A stretch of 64,000 nucleotides of DNA from Pseudomonadota bacterium (GCA_023391095.1 JAEWBN010000002.1:1-64000); one strand, 5' to 3'; shown: positions 41,227 through 51,204, counted from the first letter of the stretch. The notes: generated by a model not told the origin, from the sequence alone. Translations and numbers: made by a program.

Positions 41227-42149
41227 AGCGGGCGTTGCCAGAGGCCGGTGCGGGGCTTGTCCTCGCGCCGGAACCGAGTGACCAGGACGTCTCCCAGCGC
41301 CAGTCCAAGCAGCACGATCTTTTCCAACTTTGTGGTGGAGACCCGTTTTTCCCAGGCGGCAGGTCCGCCCGCCCGCAATTTGTTGCCAATGGCGCGATAG
41401 ACCCGCCGGGCGGCCCCGATTGCCCAGGCGGACCGCCAGGGCAGGGCCGACATGCCGATATAGGCCGATGCGTAATACTGCTCTGCGAGATCGAGCAGAT
41501 CCACAGCTGCCGCATGAACTTGCGGCCACTGCGACCGGTCGTCGGCCCTGATCTCGACTATCCCGTGCCGCTGCAAAATCTCGGCGGGGACATAGACGCG
41601 ACCGACCCTGGCGTCGTCGATGACGTCCCGGGCAATATTGGTGAGCTGGAACGCCAGCCCCAGATCGCTGGCCCGGTCGAGCACCTTTGGCTCCCGAGCG
41701 CCCATGATCATCGCCATCATCACGCCGACGACGCCGGCCACATGGTAGCAATATTCGAGCGTATCCCCGATCGTACGATAGCTCCGGTCATCGACATCCA
41801 TGCCGAAGCCGGTCAGCAATTCCTGCGGATGGCGGTGCGGAATCTGGTGGCGATCGACTACGCGGCGCAATGCGTCGAAAATGTAGTCGCCCGAGCTTGC
41901 GCCCGACAGAGCCGCCTCGGTCTGCTGGCGGAGGGTTTGGAGGCGTGCTTCCTGCCCCTCGCGAAAATCTGCAACCTGCTCGTGCCCGAGGGTCTGCCCG
42001 TCGATGACGTCGTCGCAATGGCGGCACCAGGCATAGAGCATCACCGCATCGTCACGCGTCTGCCGATCAAAGAGCCTTGCGGCAGCAGCAAAGCTCTGCG
42101 AGCCCTGCGCAATCGACTGCTCGCTTTGCGCAACGATCGTATCGGTCAT
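41223..42149 (-). CDS. crtB: Phytoene synthase
   Basis: 308 residues. Condenses two GGPP to phytoene. Aspartate-rich motifs: YAWCRHCDDVIDG (about residue 40-52) and GLAFQLTNIARDVIDDARVG (about 160). It is the last gene of the crtY-crtI-crtB operon; the start overlaps the crtI stop (ATGA). Confidence 0.95.
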   Translation of the reverse strand: MTDTIVAQSEQSIAQGSQSFAAAARLFDRQTRDDAVMLYAWCRHCDDVIDGQTLGHEQVADFREGQEARLQTLRQQTEAALSGASSGDYIFDALRRVVDRHQIPHRHPQELLTGFGMDVDDRSYRTIGDTLEYCYHVAGVVGVMMAMIMGAREPKVLDRASDLGLAFQLTNIARDVIDDARVGRVYVPAEILQRHGIVEIRADDRSQWPQVHAAAVDLLDLAEQYYASAYIGMSALPWRSAWAIGAARRVYRAIGNKLRAGGPAAWEKRVSTTKLEKIVLLGLALGDVLVTRFRREDKPRTGLWQRPL

Positions 42150-43636
42150 GCACCAGCATCCGCGATCATCAGGCCCGCCGTGGCCTTGGCCGATCCGACG
42201 ACACCCGGAATCCCCGCGCCGGGATGGGTGCCCGCGCCAACGATATAGAGGTTGGAGATCACGTCGTCGCGGTTATGCGGTCTGAACCAGGCGCTCTGGG
42301 TCAGGATCGGTTCGATGGAGAAGGCTGAGCCCAGATGCGAGTTGAGCTCATCGCGGAAATCGAACGGCGTAATGTGCCGCACCGTGACAAGATCATCGAG
42401 CAGGCCCGGAATATAGCGGTCGTTGAGGTATTTAAGGATGCGGTCGCGATAGCGCGGTCCTTCAACCTCCCAGTTGATATCGGCCGTGCCGAGGTGCGGA
42501 ACAGGTGAGAGCACATAATAGGCGCTGTGGCCCGGCGGGGCGAGGCTGTCATCGGTCACCGATGGCGCGTGCAGATAAAGCGAGAAATCATCGGCAAGCC
42601 CGTCGGCATTGAAGATTTCTGAGATCAGCTCGCGATAGCGCGGCCCGAATAGCACCATGTGATGCCTGAGATCCTTCCGCTCACCCTTGAGCCCGAAATA
42701 GATGACGAATAGCGACATGGAGAAGCGCTTGCCGGCGAGAGACTTGCCCTTGTTTTCCCCGCGCTTGGTGCCGCGCAGCATATGGCTATAGGTATGGACA
42801 ACATCGGCGTTCGACGCGATCTGGTCGAAGCCAAAACTGCGTCCATCCCGCAGCGTGACGCCCGTGACGCGGTTCTCCAATGACTCGATCCGGTCAATCT
42901 CGGCATTGAGGTGGATGGTGCCGCCAAGGTCCTCGAAGAGCTTGACCATGCCCGCGATCAAGGCGCCGGTGCCGCCCTTGGCGAACCAGACCCCGCCCTT
43001 GCGCTCAAGCGCATGGATAAGGGCGTAAATCGAGGAGGTGTCGAAAGGATTGCCACCCACCAGCAGGGAATGGAAGCTGAAGGCCTGCCGCAGGTTCTCA
43101 TCCTTGATGAACTGGCTGACCTTCGAATAGACGCTGCGATGACTTTCAAGCCGCACGAGTTGCGGGGCTGCCTTCATCATCGACCAGAAATTGAGAAACG
43201 GCACGGTGCCCAGCTTCTCATAGCCCTCGCGATAAAGGTCCTCCGAATAGGCGAGGAACTTCTTGTAGCCTTCAACGTCATCAGGAGACTTTTCGGCGAT
43301 CTGCCGGTCGATCTCTTTCTGATCATCGGCATAGTCGAACCGATACCCGTCTTCCCAGCAAAGCTGATAGAAAGGTGCAACCGGCAGAAGCGTCACATAG
43401 TCCGACATCTTGCGCCCGCTCAGCGTCCAGAGCTGGTCAAGGCAATCCGGGTCAGTGATGACGGTAGGGCCTGCATCGAACGTGAAGCCGTCGTCATGAT
43501 AGACATAGGCACGGCCACCGGGCTTGTCGCGTTTTTCGAAAATGGTCGTGGCGATACCCGCACTCTGCAGGCGAATGGCTAGCGCCAGCCCGCCGAAACC
43601 GGCCCCGATAACGGCTGCAGTCTTGTTGGAAGTCAC
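42146..43636 (-). CDS. crtI: Phytoene desaturase
   Basis: 496 residues, standard length. N-terminal FAD-binding motif AVIGAGFGGLALAIRLQSAG and the C-terminal signature YIVGAGTHPGAGIPGVVGSA of CrtI enzymes. It converts phytoene to lycopene in four steps. Overlaps both crtY and crtB by four bases. Confidence 0.96.
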   Translation of the reverse strand: MTSNKTAAVIGAGFGGLALAIRLQSAGIATTIFEKRDKPGGRAYVYHDDGFTFDAGPTVITDPDCLDQLWTLSGRKMSDYVTLLPVAPFYQLCWEDGYRFDYADDQKEIDRQIAEKSPDDVEGYKKFLAYSEDLYREGYEKLGTVPFLNFWSMMKAAPQLVRLESHRSVYSKVSQFIKDENLRQAFSFHSLLVGGNPFDTSSIYALIHALERKGGVWFAKGGTGALIAGMVKLFEDLGGTIHLNAEIDRIESLENRVTGVTLRDGRSFGFDQIASNADVVHTYSHMLRGTKRGENKGKSLAGKRFSMSLFVIYFGLKGERKDLRHHMVLFGPRYRELISEIFNADGLADDFSLYLHAPSVTDDSLAPPGHSAYYVLSPVPHLGTADINWEVEGPRYRDRILKYLNDRYIPGLLDDLVTVRHITPFDFRDELNSHLGSAFSIEPILTQSAWFRPHNRDDVISNLYIVGAGTHPGAGIPGVVGSAKATAGLMIADAGA

Positions 43637-44805
43637 GATATCTCCGTCTTCAAAAGGGCATGCTCATTCAGGCAGGCCAAGGCGCGATGCACCGGCACGG
43701 GCGGCTTGCCGATAAGGATGCGCGCAATATCTGCGGGCGTCGTCTGCCCGGCATAAAAGCGCTCGATGAGCGGTTGCGGCAGTCGATAAAAGCGCTGCAG
43801 CACCAGGTGCCGCCGTTCCGGACGGGCCGCTAGAAACAGCATGCGGTTCAGGAGGCGGTAAAACCCCTGCTGGCGATGCCGGGCGAGCGCGTGTTCGCGC
43901 AGCTTACCCGCCAGCGCCGCGCTTCCGACCGGCCATGCCTTGCCTATGAGATTGGCGACGCGGACGGCCTCAGGCAGGCTGTAGCCGGTTGTGGGGTGAA
44001 AAAGGGCCGCACGCATTCCCGCTTGCGGAATATCGGCCGGCGCCTCTGCCCAGAACTTTTCGGCATCATGGGCGAGCGAAATAGGCAGCACGCCGCGCTC
44101 GCGGCGGACGATCTCCTTCACCGACCAGCCCTGCATTCGGGCATAGGCCAAAATGTCCTGTTCAAGGGCGCTCTCGTCCAGCGCCGCGCCGTCGGCATAG
44201 CGCGTGTCTTCGATCAGAACCCGCGTGGCTGAGTAGGGCAGGAGATAAACGAAGCGATAGCCATCCAACTGGTCGACCGACGCATCCATGATGACGGGAT
44301 AGCTAAGGCCGTGCGGCTCTTCGGTTTCGACTTCGAGGCCGACGAACTTCTGGTAGCCCAGCTTGAGCGCACCGCTGGGCCGATAGCCCCGCACATCCAC
44401 CACACATGCGGCATCAATGTATGTGCCGTCTTCCAGCGTCACGCCCTTGGCATCGAGCGCGGCGACCCTGGCATTGGCGCGGATTTCAACGCCCGGCAAC
44501 GCCTTGATGGCTTCCCAGACAGAGTGCGAGGTCAGCGTTGCATAGCCGGAGGTAAGATTGCGGCGGTGGTCGCGGAAGCGCACCGACTGACCCTGCCAGC
44601 GGTGGGCTATGGCGGGCTCAAGCCAGCCCAAGTCCGACGCTGTCACATCCTCCAGATGGAAGGACCATGTGTGCTCGCCGAAGGGCACCGCTGCCCCTTC
44701 GAGGATGAGGATGGGATCACTGGAGCTCTGGCGCAGGCGCAGCGCGATCATTGCCGCTGCAAGCCCCCCTCCAGCCAGCACCAGCGTTCCATTCTCAACC
44801 GGCAC
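43633..44805 (-). CDS. crtY: Lycopene beta-cyclase
   Basis: 390 residues with a GTG start behind AAGGAA. Dinucleotide-binding N-terminus (TLVLAGGGLAAAMIALRLRQ), the cyclase segment GEHTWSFHLEDV, the DVRGYRPS region and the RVLIEDTRYAD motif of CrtY-type cyclases. It closes both ends of lycopene to beta-carotene. First gene of the crtYIB operon, which converges on crtZ. No ketolase gene (crtW) is in the window, so the predicted end product is zeaxanthin. Confidence 0.94.
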   Translation of the reverse strand: MPVENGTLVLAGGGLAAAMIALRLRQSSSDPILILEGAAVPFGEHTWSFHLEDVTASDLGWLEPAIAHRWQGQSVRFRDHRRNLTSGYATLTSHSVWEAIKALPGVEIRANARVAALDAKGVTLEDGTYIDAACVVDVRGYRPSGALKLGYQKFVGLEVETEEPHGLSYPVIMDASVDQLDGYRFVYLLPYSATRVLIEDTRYADGAALDESALEQDILAYARMQGWSVKEIVRRERGVLPISLAHDAEKFWAEAPADIPQAGMRAALFHPTTGYSLPEAVRVANLIGKAWPVGSAALAGKLREHALARHRQQGFYRLLNRMLFLAARPERRHLVLQRFYRLPQPLIERFYAGQTTPADIARILIGKPPVPVHRALACLNEHALLKTEIS

Positions 44806-44957
44806 TGGTGGCTTCCTTGTTCCTGTCGCTGCGTGATCCGCCCGAAGGCGTCACTCTCTTGGCTCTGTTACGTCACCGGACGCGGCTTGGTTCACCAAGC
44901 CTGACAGCTCTTTATGGTAACCGCAATCGTCTCCTCGATCCGCCTCGCTTCGGGTGC

Positions 44958-46136
44958 CTATGCGGGTTCAGCAGTAGACTCGGGCGCCGGCCCCTCGACC
45001 GGTTCGCTTGCCACCACCGGATCGTCCAGGTCCAGCATCCATTCGCGCCACATGGACACCAGGAGCGCCATCAGTACGGGGCCGATGAAAAGGCCGACAA
45101 AGCCCATCGTTTTGACGCCGCCGATAAGGCCGAAAAATGTCGGAAGGAAAGGAAGCTTGATCGGTCCCCCGACGAGCTTGGGCCGCAGCGTCTTGTCGAC
45201 GATGAAGAGCTCCACCGAGCCCCAGATCAGCAGGGCAATGCCGTGGACCGGCGACCCCGAAGCCACGAGGTAGGCCGAAACCAGCGTGAACGACAGCGGC
45301 GCGCCGCCGGGGATCATGGCAGCAACGCCGGTGATGATGCCCAAAAGCACAGGCGAGGGCGCACCGGCCAGCCAATAGGCGATGCCCAGCACGATGCCCT
45401 CGCCGATGGCAATGATGGTCATGCCAGTGACGGTCGAGCTGATAGTGGCCGGAATGACGCGAGACAGGCGGTCCCAGCGCAGCGGAAAAATCCGCTGGCC
45501 GATCCGGTCCAGCTGCGCGGCGATCCGCTCGCCGTCGCGATACACAAAAAGCAGCGCCACGATGCCGAAGAGCAGGTTGAGAAGGAAATTGAGCGTACCG
45601 CCGGAAATGCTCAGGATGCTGTGGTAGATGTTGAGGATATTGGCGCCCACCGCCCCCTCCACCAGCGCGCCGAGGGCGCCCGGACGGCCGACGCGTTCAG
45701 TCCACACCTCGGTCAGCCAGTCTGCGCCCAGCGGCAGGGTTGCGAACCAGTCCGGGGGCGGCGCCCCGGCCGCATTGGTGGCCACCGCCCACTGATAGAG
45801 CATGCGCACTTCCTGTACGGCATAGCCGCCGATGAACAGGGCCGGGACGACTAGGAACATGACGATGGCGGCGATCATGATCGATGCGGCCAGCGTCCTG
45901 TTGCCATTGGCAAGGCGGATCACATGCCGGTAGAGCGGCCAGCTGGCAAACCCCACGATCAGCGCGGCCAGCACCGGCACGAGGAAGCCGTGGAAGAAGT
46001 AGATGCTGACCAACACGATAAGCAGGATGATCCAGCGCGCGGCCCAAAGGGGTGGGATCAGGGCCATGCGGGTGGGGGCCGCTGGCCCGAGCAGACGGGG
46101 GCGGCGTTTCTCGCTAGGCTGGTCGATTTGGGTCAT
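44958..46136 (-). CDS. AI-2E family transporter (PF01594-type)
   Basis: 392 residues from the ATG with GAGGGG upstream; a TTG four codons earlier is possible. Eight or so spans with the family layout: paired N-terminal spans (WIILLIVLVSIYFFHGFLVP; LAALIVGFASWPLYRHVI), a large middle loop, then the LFGIVALLFVYRDGERIAAQ and GVAAMIPGGAPLSFTLVSAY regions and PTFFGLIGGVKTMGFVGLFI. Members export signals or ions (AI-2, Na+/H+); the specific cargo is unknown. Confidence 0.85.
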   Translation of the reverse strand: MTQIDQPSEKRRPRLLGPAAPTRMALIPPLWAARWIILLIVLVSIYFFHGFLVPVLAALIVGFASWPLYRHVIRLANGNRTLAASIMIAAIVMFLVVPALFIGGYAVQEVRMLYQWAVATNAAGAPPPDWFATLPLGADWLTEVWTERVGRPGALGALVEGAVGANILNIYHSILSISGGTLNFLLNLLFGIVALLFVYRDGERIAAQLDRIGQRIFPLRWDRLSRVIPATISSTVTGMTIIAIGEGIVLGIAYWLAGAPSPVLLGIITGVAAMIPGGAPLSFTLVSAYLVASGSPVHGIALLIWGSVELFIVDKTLRPKLVGGPIKLPFLPTFFGLIGGVKTMGFVGLFIGPVLMALLVSMWREWMLDLDDPVVASEPVEGPAPESTAEPA

Positions 46137-46259
46137 GTGGCCCCTCAAGCATCAATTGCCATCGGTTATCAGGCGGCGCGCCCGTGTGGTCAAACGACTT
46201 ATTGGCTGCGCGCCGCTTGGTCGCAATTTTTCGCAAGCGTTGGCGGCGCAAGCGAATGA

Positions 46260-46997
46260 CTAGCGCAGCATGGTGCCCAGTTCCCGCTGCACGTCTTTCA
46301 TCGGGCCTAGATACCGGTCCACGAGATCGTTCACGCTGTTCTGCGTCGCCGGAACGCCTACATTGAGGGCGGCAACCGTAGCGCCCCGCGCGTTGCGTAG
46401 GGGAATGGCTATCGATCTGAGGCCGATCTCCACCTCCTGGTCAATCAGCGCATAGCCGTTGCGACGTACCTGCTCAAGGCAGGCCATAAGCTCCGTGATC
46501 TCGGTGACCGTATGCGCCGTCCGCGCCATGCGCGTCGCACTCTCCAAATGCCGCATTGCCTCGTCTTCCCCAAGCGCCGCCAGCATCACCCTCCCCATGG
46601 AGGTGCAGAAGGCGGGGAGGCGCGAGCCTGGCATCAGCGAGATCGACATGACCTTGCGCTGGGCAGCACGCGCCACATAGACGATCTCTGCGCCATCAAG
46701 AATGGAAACCGAGGAGCTTTCCCCCAGCTGCTCCGATAGCCGGTCGAGCAGCGGCTGCACCATTTGCGGTAGCGGCATGGTCGCCAGGCACGCCGTGCCG
46801 AGCCGCAAGATGCGTGGCTTGAGGGTGAAGTATTTGCCGTCGTAATCGGCATAGCCCAGATGCGACAGCGTCAACAGGCACCGCCGAGCCGTCGCGCGAT
46901 CCAGCCCGGAGGCAGCGGAAACTTCTGCAATCGACTGGCGCGGCCGGTCGGCCGTGAACGTCTCGATGACGAGGAGGCCTTTTGCCAGGCCACCCAT
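46260..46997 (-). CDS. pcaR: IclR-family regulator, PcaR/PcaU type
   Basis: 245 residues from the ATG preceded by AGGAG; ATG 47015 is six codons upstream. Winged helix (QSIAEVSAASGLDRATARRC) and IclR effector domain (SMGRVMLAALGEDEAM; EIGLRSIAIPLRNARGATVA). The segment SILDGAEIVYVARAAQRKVM is typical of PcaR/PcaU/PobR regulators. It is divergent from pcaIJF and a perfect inverted repeat lies between them, so it probably controls the beta-ketoadipate genes; the usual inducer is beta-ketoadipate. Confidence 0.85.
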   Translation of the reverse strand: MGGLAKGLLVIETFTADRPRQSIAEVSAASGLDRATARRCLLTLSHLGYADYDGKYFTLKPRILRLGTACLATMPLPQMVQPLLDRLSEQLGESSSVSILDGAEIVYVARAAQRKVMSISLMPGSRLPAFCTSMGRVMLAALGEDEAMRHLESATRMARTAHTVTEITELMACLEQVRRNGYALIDQEVEIGLRSIAIPLRNARGATVAALNVGVPATQNSVNDLVDRYLGPMKDVQRELGTMLR

Positions 46998-47029
46998 AAT
47001 GTCCCGCTCCTGCATGCGTCACCTAGCCC

Positions 47030-47062
47030 GTGCGATATGTCAACAAATGCAGCATATCGCAC
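47030..47062. promoter_or_regulatory. Probable PcaR operator
   Basis: GTGCGATATG (47030-47039) and CATATCGCAC (47053-47062) are a perfect 10-bp inverted repeat with a 13-base spacer, midway between the IclR-type regulator and pcaI. The central positions would overlap the promoters of both genes. Confidence 0.75.
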
Positions 47063-47136
47063 ATGCCGGGTTGCAGGCAAGGTTGCCACGGTCCTAAGTC
47101 ACGGGCAGGCACATGGCCCAGTTGAGAGGAGAGGAC

Positions 47137-47859
47137 ATGGACAAGTCGGTCCCCGACCTTGCATCCGCCGTCCAAGGCATCGAAGACGGCATGACAGTAA
47201 TGATTGGCGGTTTCGGCGGCTCAGGCGCGCCGATTGAGCTGATCCACGCCCTGATCGACCGCTTTAAGGCCACTGGCAGCCCCAGGAACCTCACCGTGGT
47301 CAACAACAATGCCGGCAATGGTCGCATTGGTTTGGCCGCCATGATCGACGCCGGCATGGTCGCCAAGATGATCTGCTCGTTCCCGCGCTCCGCCGATCCG
47401 CGCGCCTTCACCGAGAAGTATCTCGCCGGCGAAATCACACTCGAAATCGTGCCGCAGGGGACGCTGGCCGAGCGCATCCGCGCCGGTGGCGCCGGCATTC
47501 CGGCATTCTATACCCCCGCCAGCTACGGTACCGAGGTCGCCAAGGGCAAGCCGGTGGCCGAGTTCGACGGCCGGCATTATGTGCAGGAGCGCTGGCTCAA
47601 GGCTGACGCTGCCCTGATCAAGGCCGAAACGGGGGACAGCTTGGGCAACCTCACCTACCGCAAGGCGGCCCGAAATTTCTCTCCCCTGATGGCCGCTGCT
47701 GCAAAGCTGACAGTGGTGCAGGTGACCCATCTTGCCGAGCCTGGCGACATCGACCCCGAACACGTCGTGACCCCCGGCATCTTTGTCGACCGTGTGGTCC
47801 AGGTTGCCGATCCTCGCCAGGAAGAGGACCTGATGCGCCAAGGAGTGGCCTACGCATGA
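47137..47859 (+). CDS. pcaI: 3-oxoadipate CoA-transferase subunit A
   Basis: 240 residues from the ATG after GAGAGGAGAGGAC; ATG 47113 is in frame but lacks a site. Family I CoA-transferase alpha subunit with GGFGGSGAPIELIHALI and the TVVNNNAGNGRIGLAAMIDA segment. With PcaJ it moves CoA from succinyl-CoA to beta-ketoadipate. The adjacent thiolase and PcaR-type regulator favour this over an acetoacetate role. Confidence 0.88.
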   Translation: MDKSVPDLASAVQGIEDGMTVMIGGFGGSGAPIELIHALIDRFKATGSPRNLTVVNNNAGNGRIGLAAMIDAGMVAKMICSFPRSADPRAFTEKYLAGEITLEIVPQGTLAERIRAGGAGIPAFYTPASYGTEVAKGKPVAEFDGRHYVQERWLKADAALIKAETGDSLGNLTYRKAARNFSPLMAAAAKLTVVQVTHLAEPGDIDPEHVVTPGIFVDRVVQVADPRQEEDLMRQGVAYA

Positions 47860-48527
47860 CCAGCAAGCTTTCCAACGCCCAGATCGCCTGGCGCGCCGCC
47901 CAGGACATCGAGGACGGGGCCTATGTCAATCTTGGCATTGGCTTTCCCGAAATGGTCGCCAAGTTTCAGCCCCCGGGCAAGCAGGCCATCTTCCACACCG
48001 AAAACGGGGTGCTCAATTTCGGTGAATCGCCTGCCGAAGGCGAGGAAGACTGGGATCTGATCAATGCCGGCAAGAAGGCCATCACCCTGCGCCCCGGCGC
48101 GGCCTTTTTCCACCATGCCGACAGCTTTGCCATGGTGCGCGGCGGCCACCTCGATGTGGCGATCCTGGGCACCTACGAAGTGGCGGAAAACGGCGATCTC
48201 GCTAACTGGTCGACCGGGCCCAAGGGCGTGCCGGCCGTGGGCGGCGCCATGGACTTGGTCCATGGCGCCAAGCGCGTCGCTGTTATCACCGACCACGTCA
48301 CCAAGGACGGCAAGCCCAAGCTCGTCAAACGCTGTACCCTGCCGCTCACCGGCGTCGGTTGCGTCACCCGCGTCTATACCAGCCTTGCCGTTATCGACAT
48401 CGAGAACCAGCGTTTCGTCCTGCGCGAGAAACTTCCCTCGCTCAGCATCGAGGATCTGCAAGCCGTCACCGGCGCTGAACTCGTCCTGCCCGATACAATC
48501 GGCGACCTTATTGCCCCGGACCTTTGA
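47856..48527 (+). CDS. pcaJ: 3-oxoadipate CoA-transferase subunit B
   Basis: 223 residues; ATG overlaps the pcaI stop. Beta subunit with AQDIEDGAYVNLGIGFPEMV and the catalytic glutamate in FHTENGVLNFG (about residue 47). The PGAAFFHHADSFAMVRGGHL motif and C-terminal EKLPSLSIEDLQAVTGAEL are typical. Confidence 0.9.
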   Translation: MTSKLSNAQIAWRAAQDIEDGAYVNLGIGFPEMVAKFQPPGKQAIFHTENGVLNFGESPAEGEEDWDLINAGKKAITLRPGAAFFHHADSFAMVRGGHLDVAILGTYEVAENGDLANWSTGPKGVPAVGGAMDLVHGAKRVAVITDHVTKDGKPKLVKRCTLPLTGVGCVTRVYTSLAVIDIENQRFVLREKLPSLSIEDLQAVTGAELVLPDTIGDLIAPDL

Positions 48528-48529
48528 CT

Positions 48530-49732
48530 ATGACTGAAGCCTATATTTGCGACTATATCCGCACGCCCATCGGCCGCTTTGGCGGCGCCCTTTCCTCTGT
48601 CCGCCCTGATGATCTTGGCGCCATTCCACTGATGGCGCTGGCCGCGCGGAACGGCAATGTCGACTGGGAAGCGGTAGACGATGTCATTTTCGGCAATGCC
48701 AATGGCGCCGGAGAAGACAATCGCAACATCGCGCGCATGAGCCTCCTGCTTGCCGGCCTGCCTGTTGGGGTCACCGGCACCAGCATGAACCGCCTCTGTG
48801 GCTCGGGCATGGACGCCGTCATCACTGCCGCGCGGGCGATCAAGGCGGGTGAGGCAGACCTCATCATCGCGGGTGGCGCCGAGAGCATGTCGCGCGCGCC
48901 CTTCGTCCTGCCCAAGGCAGAGACGGCGTTTTCCCGCAATGCCGAAATCTATGACACGACGATCGGCTGGCGTTTCGTCAATCCGCGCATGGACAAGCTC
49001 CATGGCACGGACTCGATGCCCGAGACCGGCGAGAATGTTGCGACCGATTTCGGGATCAGCCGCGCGGCACAGGACGCCTTCGCCGTGCGCAGCCAGGAAC
49101 GCGCCGTTGCTGCACAGGAGAGCGGACGGCTCGGCCAAGAAATCACGCCTGTCACCATTCCGCAGAAAAAGGGCGCCCCCATCATCGTCGACAAGGACGA
49201 GCACCCGCGCGCTGGAACCAGCATGGAAACACTCGCCAAGCTGCGGCCGCTCTTTCCCAATGGCACGGTCACGGCGGGCAATGCCTCGGGGGTCAATGAC
49301 GGCGCTGCGGCGCTCATCATTGCCTCGGAAGCAGCAGTCAAGAAGCATGGGCTGACCCCGCTCGCCCGCATCATGGGCGGCGCCACGGCAGGCGTTCCGC
49401 CGCGCATCATGGGCATCGGCCCGGCGCCGGCGACGCAGAAGCTTTTTGCCCGGCTGGGCCTCACCCAGGCAGACTTCGATGTCTATGAACTCAATGAAGC
49501 CTTCGCTAGCCAGGGGATTGCCGTGCTGCGGGAACTGGGCATCACCGAGGATGATCCGCGCGTGAACCCCAATGGCGGCGCGATTGCGCTGGGTCACCCG
49601 CTTGGCATGTCCGGCGCACGCATAACCGGCACAGCCGCACTCGAACTGAGCCTCAGCGGCAAGAAGCGGGCACTCTCGACCATGTGCATCGGCGTGGGTC
49701 AGGGCATTGCCGTGGCGCTCGAGCGCGTCTAA
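48530..49732 (+). CDS. pcaF: 3-oxoadipyl-CoA thiolase
   Basis: 400 residues from the ATG three bases after the pcaJ stop. Thiolase with acyl-accepting Cys in MNRLCGSGMDAV (about residue 90), ESMSRAPFV, the catalytic His in GHPLGMSGARI and Cys in MCIGVGQG. Cleaves beta-ketoadipyl-CoA to succinyl-CoA and acetyl-CoA, the last step of the pathway. The upper pca genes are elsewhere. Confidence 0.92.
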   Translation: MTEAYICDYIRTPIGRFGGALSSVRPDDLGAIPLMALAARNGNVDWEAVDDVIFGNANGAGEDNRNIARMSLLLAGLPVGVTGTSMNRLCGSGMDAVITAARAIKAGEADLIIAGGAESMSRAPFVLPKAETAFSRNAEIYDTTIGWRFVNPRMDKLHGTDSMPETGENVATDFGISRAAQDAFAVRSQERAVAAQESGRLGQEITPVTIPQKKGAPIIVDKDEHPRAGTSMETLAKLRPLFPNGTVTAGNASGVNDGAAALIIASEAAVKKHGLTPLARIMGGATAGVPPRIMGIGPAPATQKLFARLGLTQADFDVYELNEAFASQGIAVLRELGITEDDPRVNPNGGAIALGHPLGMSGARITGTAALELSLSGKKRALSTMCIGVGQGIAVALERV

Positions 49733-49778
49733 CCGAATCTAGCCGGCGGCGCCGAGCGCCGCTGGCCTCCGCTTCTAG

Positions 49779-50303
49779 TCAGTCGAGGCGCGTCGCGCCG
49801 GAAAAAGCCACCGGTCGGGAGACCATCTGGTCCGCCTCGCCGCGTGCGAAGATGGCCATGATCACGTCTTCGCCCTCGACCACGCGGCCAAATGCTGCAA
49901 AGCCGGCCCCATCAGGATTGCGGTGCCCGCCTTCATCCAGCGACGGCTGCGGGCCGACGCAGATGAAGAACTCGGCCGAGGCCGTGCCTGGCTCAAGCCG
50001 CGCCATGGAAATGGTCATGTGTTCGTGCCGGATGCCGGTTTGCGATGTCGGCTCATTCGCAATTGGCGCAAAGGTCGGGTTGCCGAAGCGCTCCGGCCCC
50101 AAACCCCACTGCACAACCTCGATCACTTCGCCGACGCCGGGCGGCTGGTTGTCTTTGGTTACAACGCGGTAGGCGCGCATCTTCGCCATTTCGCCAGCGT
50201 CCACATAAGCGAGGAAATTGGCGACGGTTATCGGCGCCCTGTCAGCGTCCAGCGCCACCGTAAATGTCCCGATTTCCGTTTCGATCATCACCCGCGTGGT
50301 CAT
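49779..50303 (-). CDS. Cyclophilin-type peptidyl-prolyl isomerase
   Basis: 174 residues from the ATG behind GGGAGCC. The cyclophilin fold is recognised from IGTFTVALDADRAPITVANF, HEHMTISMARLEPGTASAEF and FAAFGRVVEGEDVIMAIF. The usual FHRV start of the active site reads YRVV, and the loop after it is altered, so activity may be reduced. No signal peptide, so cytoplasmic. Confidence 0.85.
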   Translation of the reverse strand: MTTRVMIETEIGTFTVALDADRAPITVANFLAYVDAGEMAKMRAYRVVTKDNQPPGVGEVIEVVQWGLGPERFGNPTFAPIANEPTSQTGIRHEHMTISMARLEPGTASAEFFICVGPQPSLDEGGHRNPDGAGFAAFGRVVEGEDVIMAIFARGEADQMVSRPVAFSGATRLD

Positions 50304-50508
50304 TCCGGCTCCCGCAAATTTTTCTACGTGACCGCACATTACCCACTCGCAGGGCAAGCGGCGTAACCTTTTTTGACCTCTGCGCGTATTCCATGAAATG
50401 GCGACAGAAGAGAACGCCATGGCTAGAGAGTGATGTAAAACAGAAAAGACTGCTAGAAAGCGGGTCTAAAACAGAATAGGATAGCTTCGGCGGAAAGCGG
50501 AGTGTTGG

Positions 50509-51204
50509 ATGAAACCGATTGGCCTTCTTGGCGGCATGAGTTGGGAAAGCACCGCGGTGTATTACCGGCACCTCAACGAACAGGTTCGCCACAGGCGTGG
50601 CGGCTTGGCTTCAGCCGATCTTATCCTGCGCTCCTTTGACTTTTCGACCATCGTGGCGCTGCAAAAGGCGGGGGACTGGCAAGCGGCTGGCGCGACATTG
50701 GCGCGGGCGGCTCAGGGTCTTGAGGCTGCCGGCGCAAGGGCCATTCTCATCTGCACCAACACCATGCATCTCCTCGCCGATCAGGTGGAGGCAGCGACTT
50801 CGGTGCCACTTGTCCATATCGTAGACGCGACGGCTGGGCGCATTCAGCAAGCCGGCTTTCGTCGCCCGCTTCTGCTGGCCACCCGCTACACCATGGAGCA
50901 GCGGTTTTATCGGGACCGCATGGCCGAACGCTTCGGGCTCGACGCCATCATCCCGGACTGCGATGACCGCACCGTCGTGCATGACGTTATCTTTGATGAG
51001 CTGTGCCAGGGCGTCATCCGTCCCGATTCCCGGCAGGCCTATCAGCGCATTATCGAGCGCGGCGCCGATGCCGGGGCAGATTGCGTCATTCTGGGCTGCA
51101 CCGAAATCGGCCTGCTGATCGGCCCGGCAGATTGTGCCCTGCCTGCCTTCGACTCGACTTTCATTCACGCCGAAGCCGCATTGGACTTTGCGCTGGCCGC
51201 TTGA
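50509..51204 (+). CDS. Aspartate/glutamate racemase family protein
   Basis: 231 residues. N-terminus KPIGLLGGMSWESTAVYYRH and the two catalytic cysteines, CTNTMHLLAD (about residue 83) and GCTEIGLL (about 196), identify the RacX/YgeA-like amino-acid racemase group. The exact amino acid is unknown. Start fixed by AGCGGAGTG and the absence of other in-frame ATGs nearby. Confidence 0.88.
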   Translation: MKPIGLLGGMSWESTAVYYRHLNEQVRHRRGGLASADLILRSFDFSTIVALQKAGDWQAAGATLARAAQGLEAAGARAILICTNTMHLLADQVEAATSVPLVHIVDATAGRIQQAGFRRPLLLATRYTMEQRFYRDRMAERFGLDAIIPDCDDRTVVHDVIFDELCQGVIRPDSRQAYQRIIERGADAGADCVILGCTEIGLLIGPADCALPAFDSTFIHAEAALDFALAA

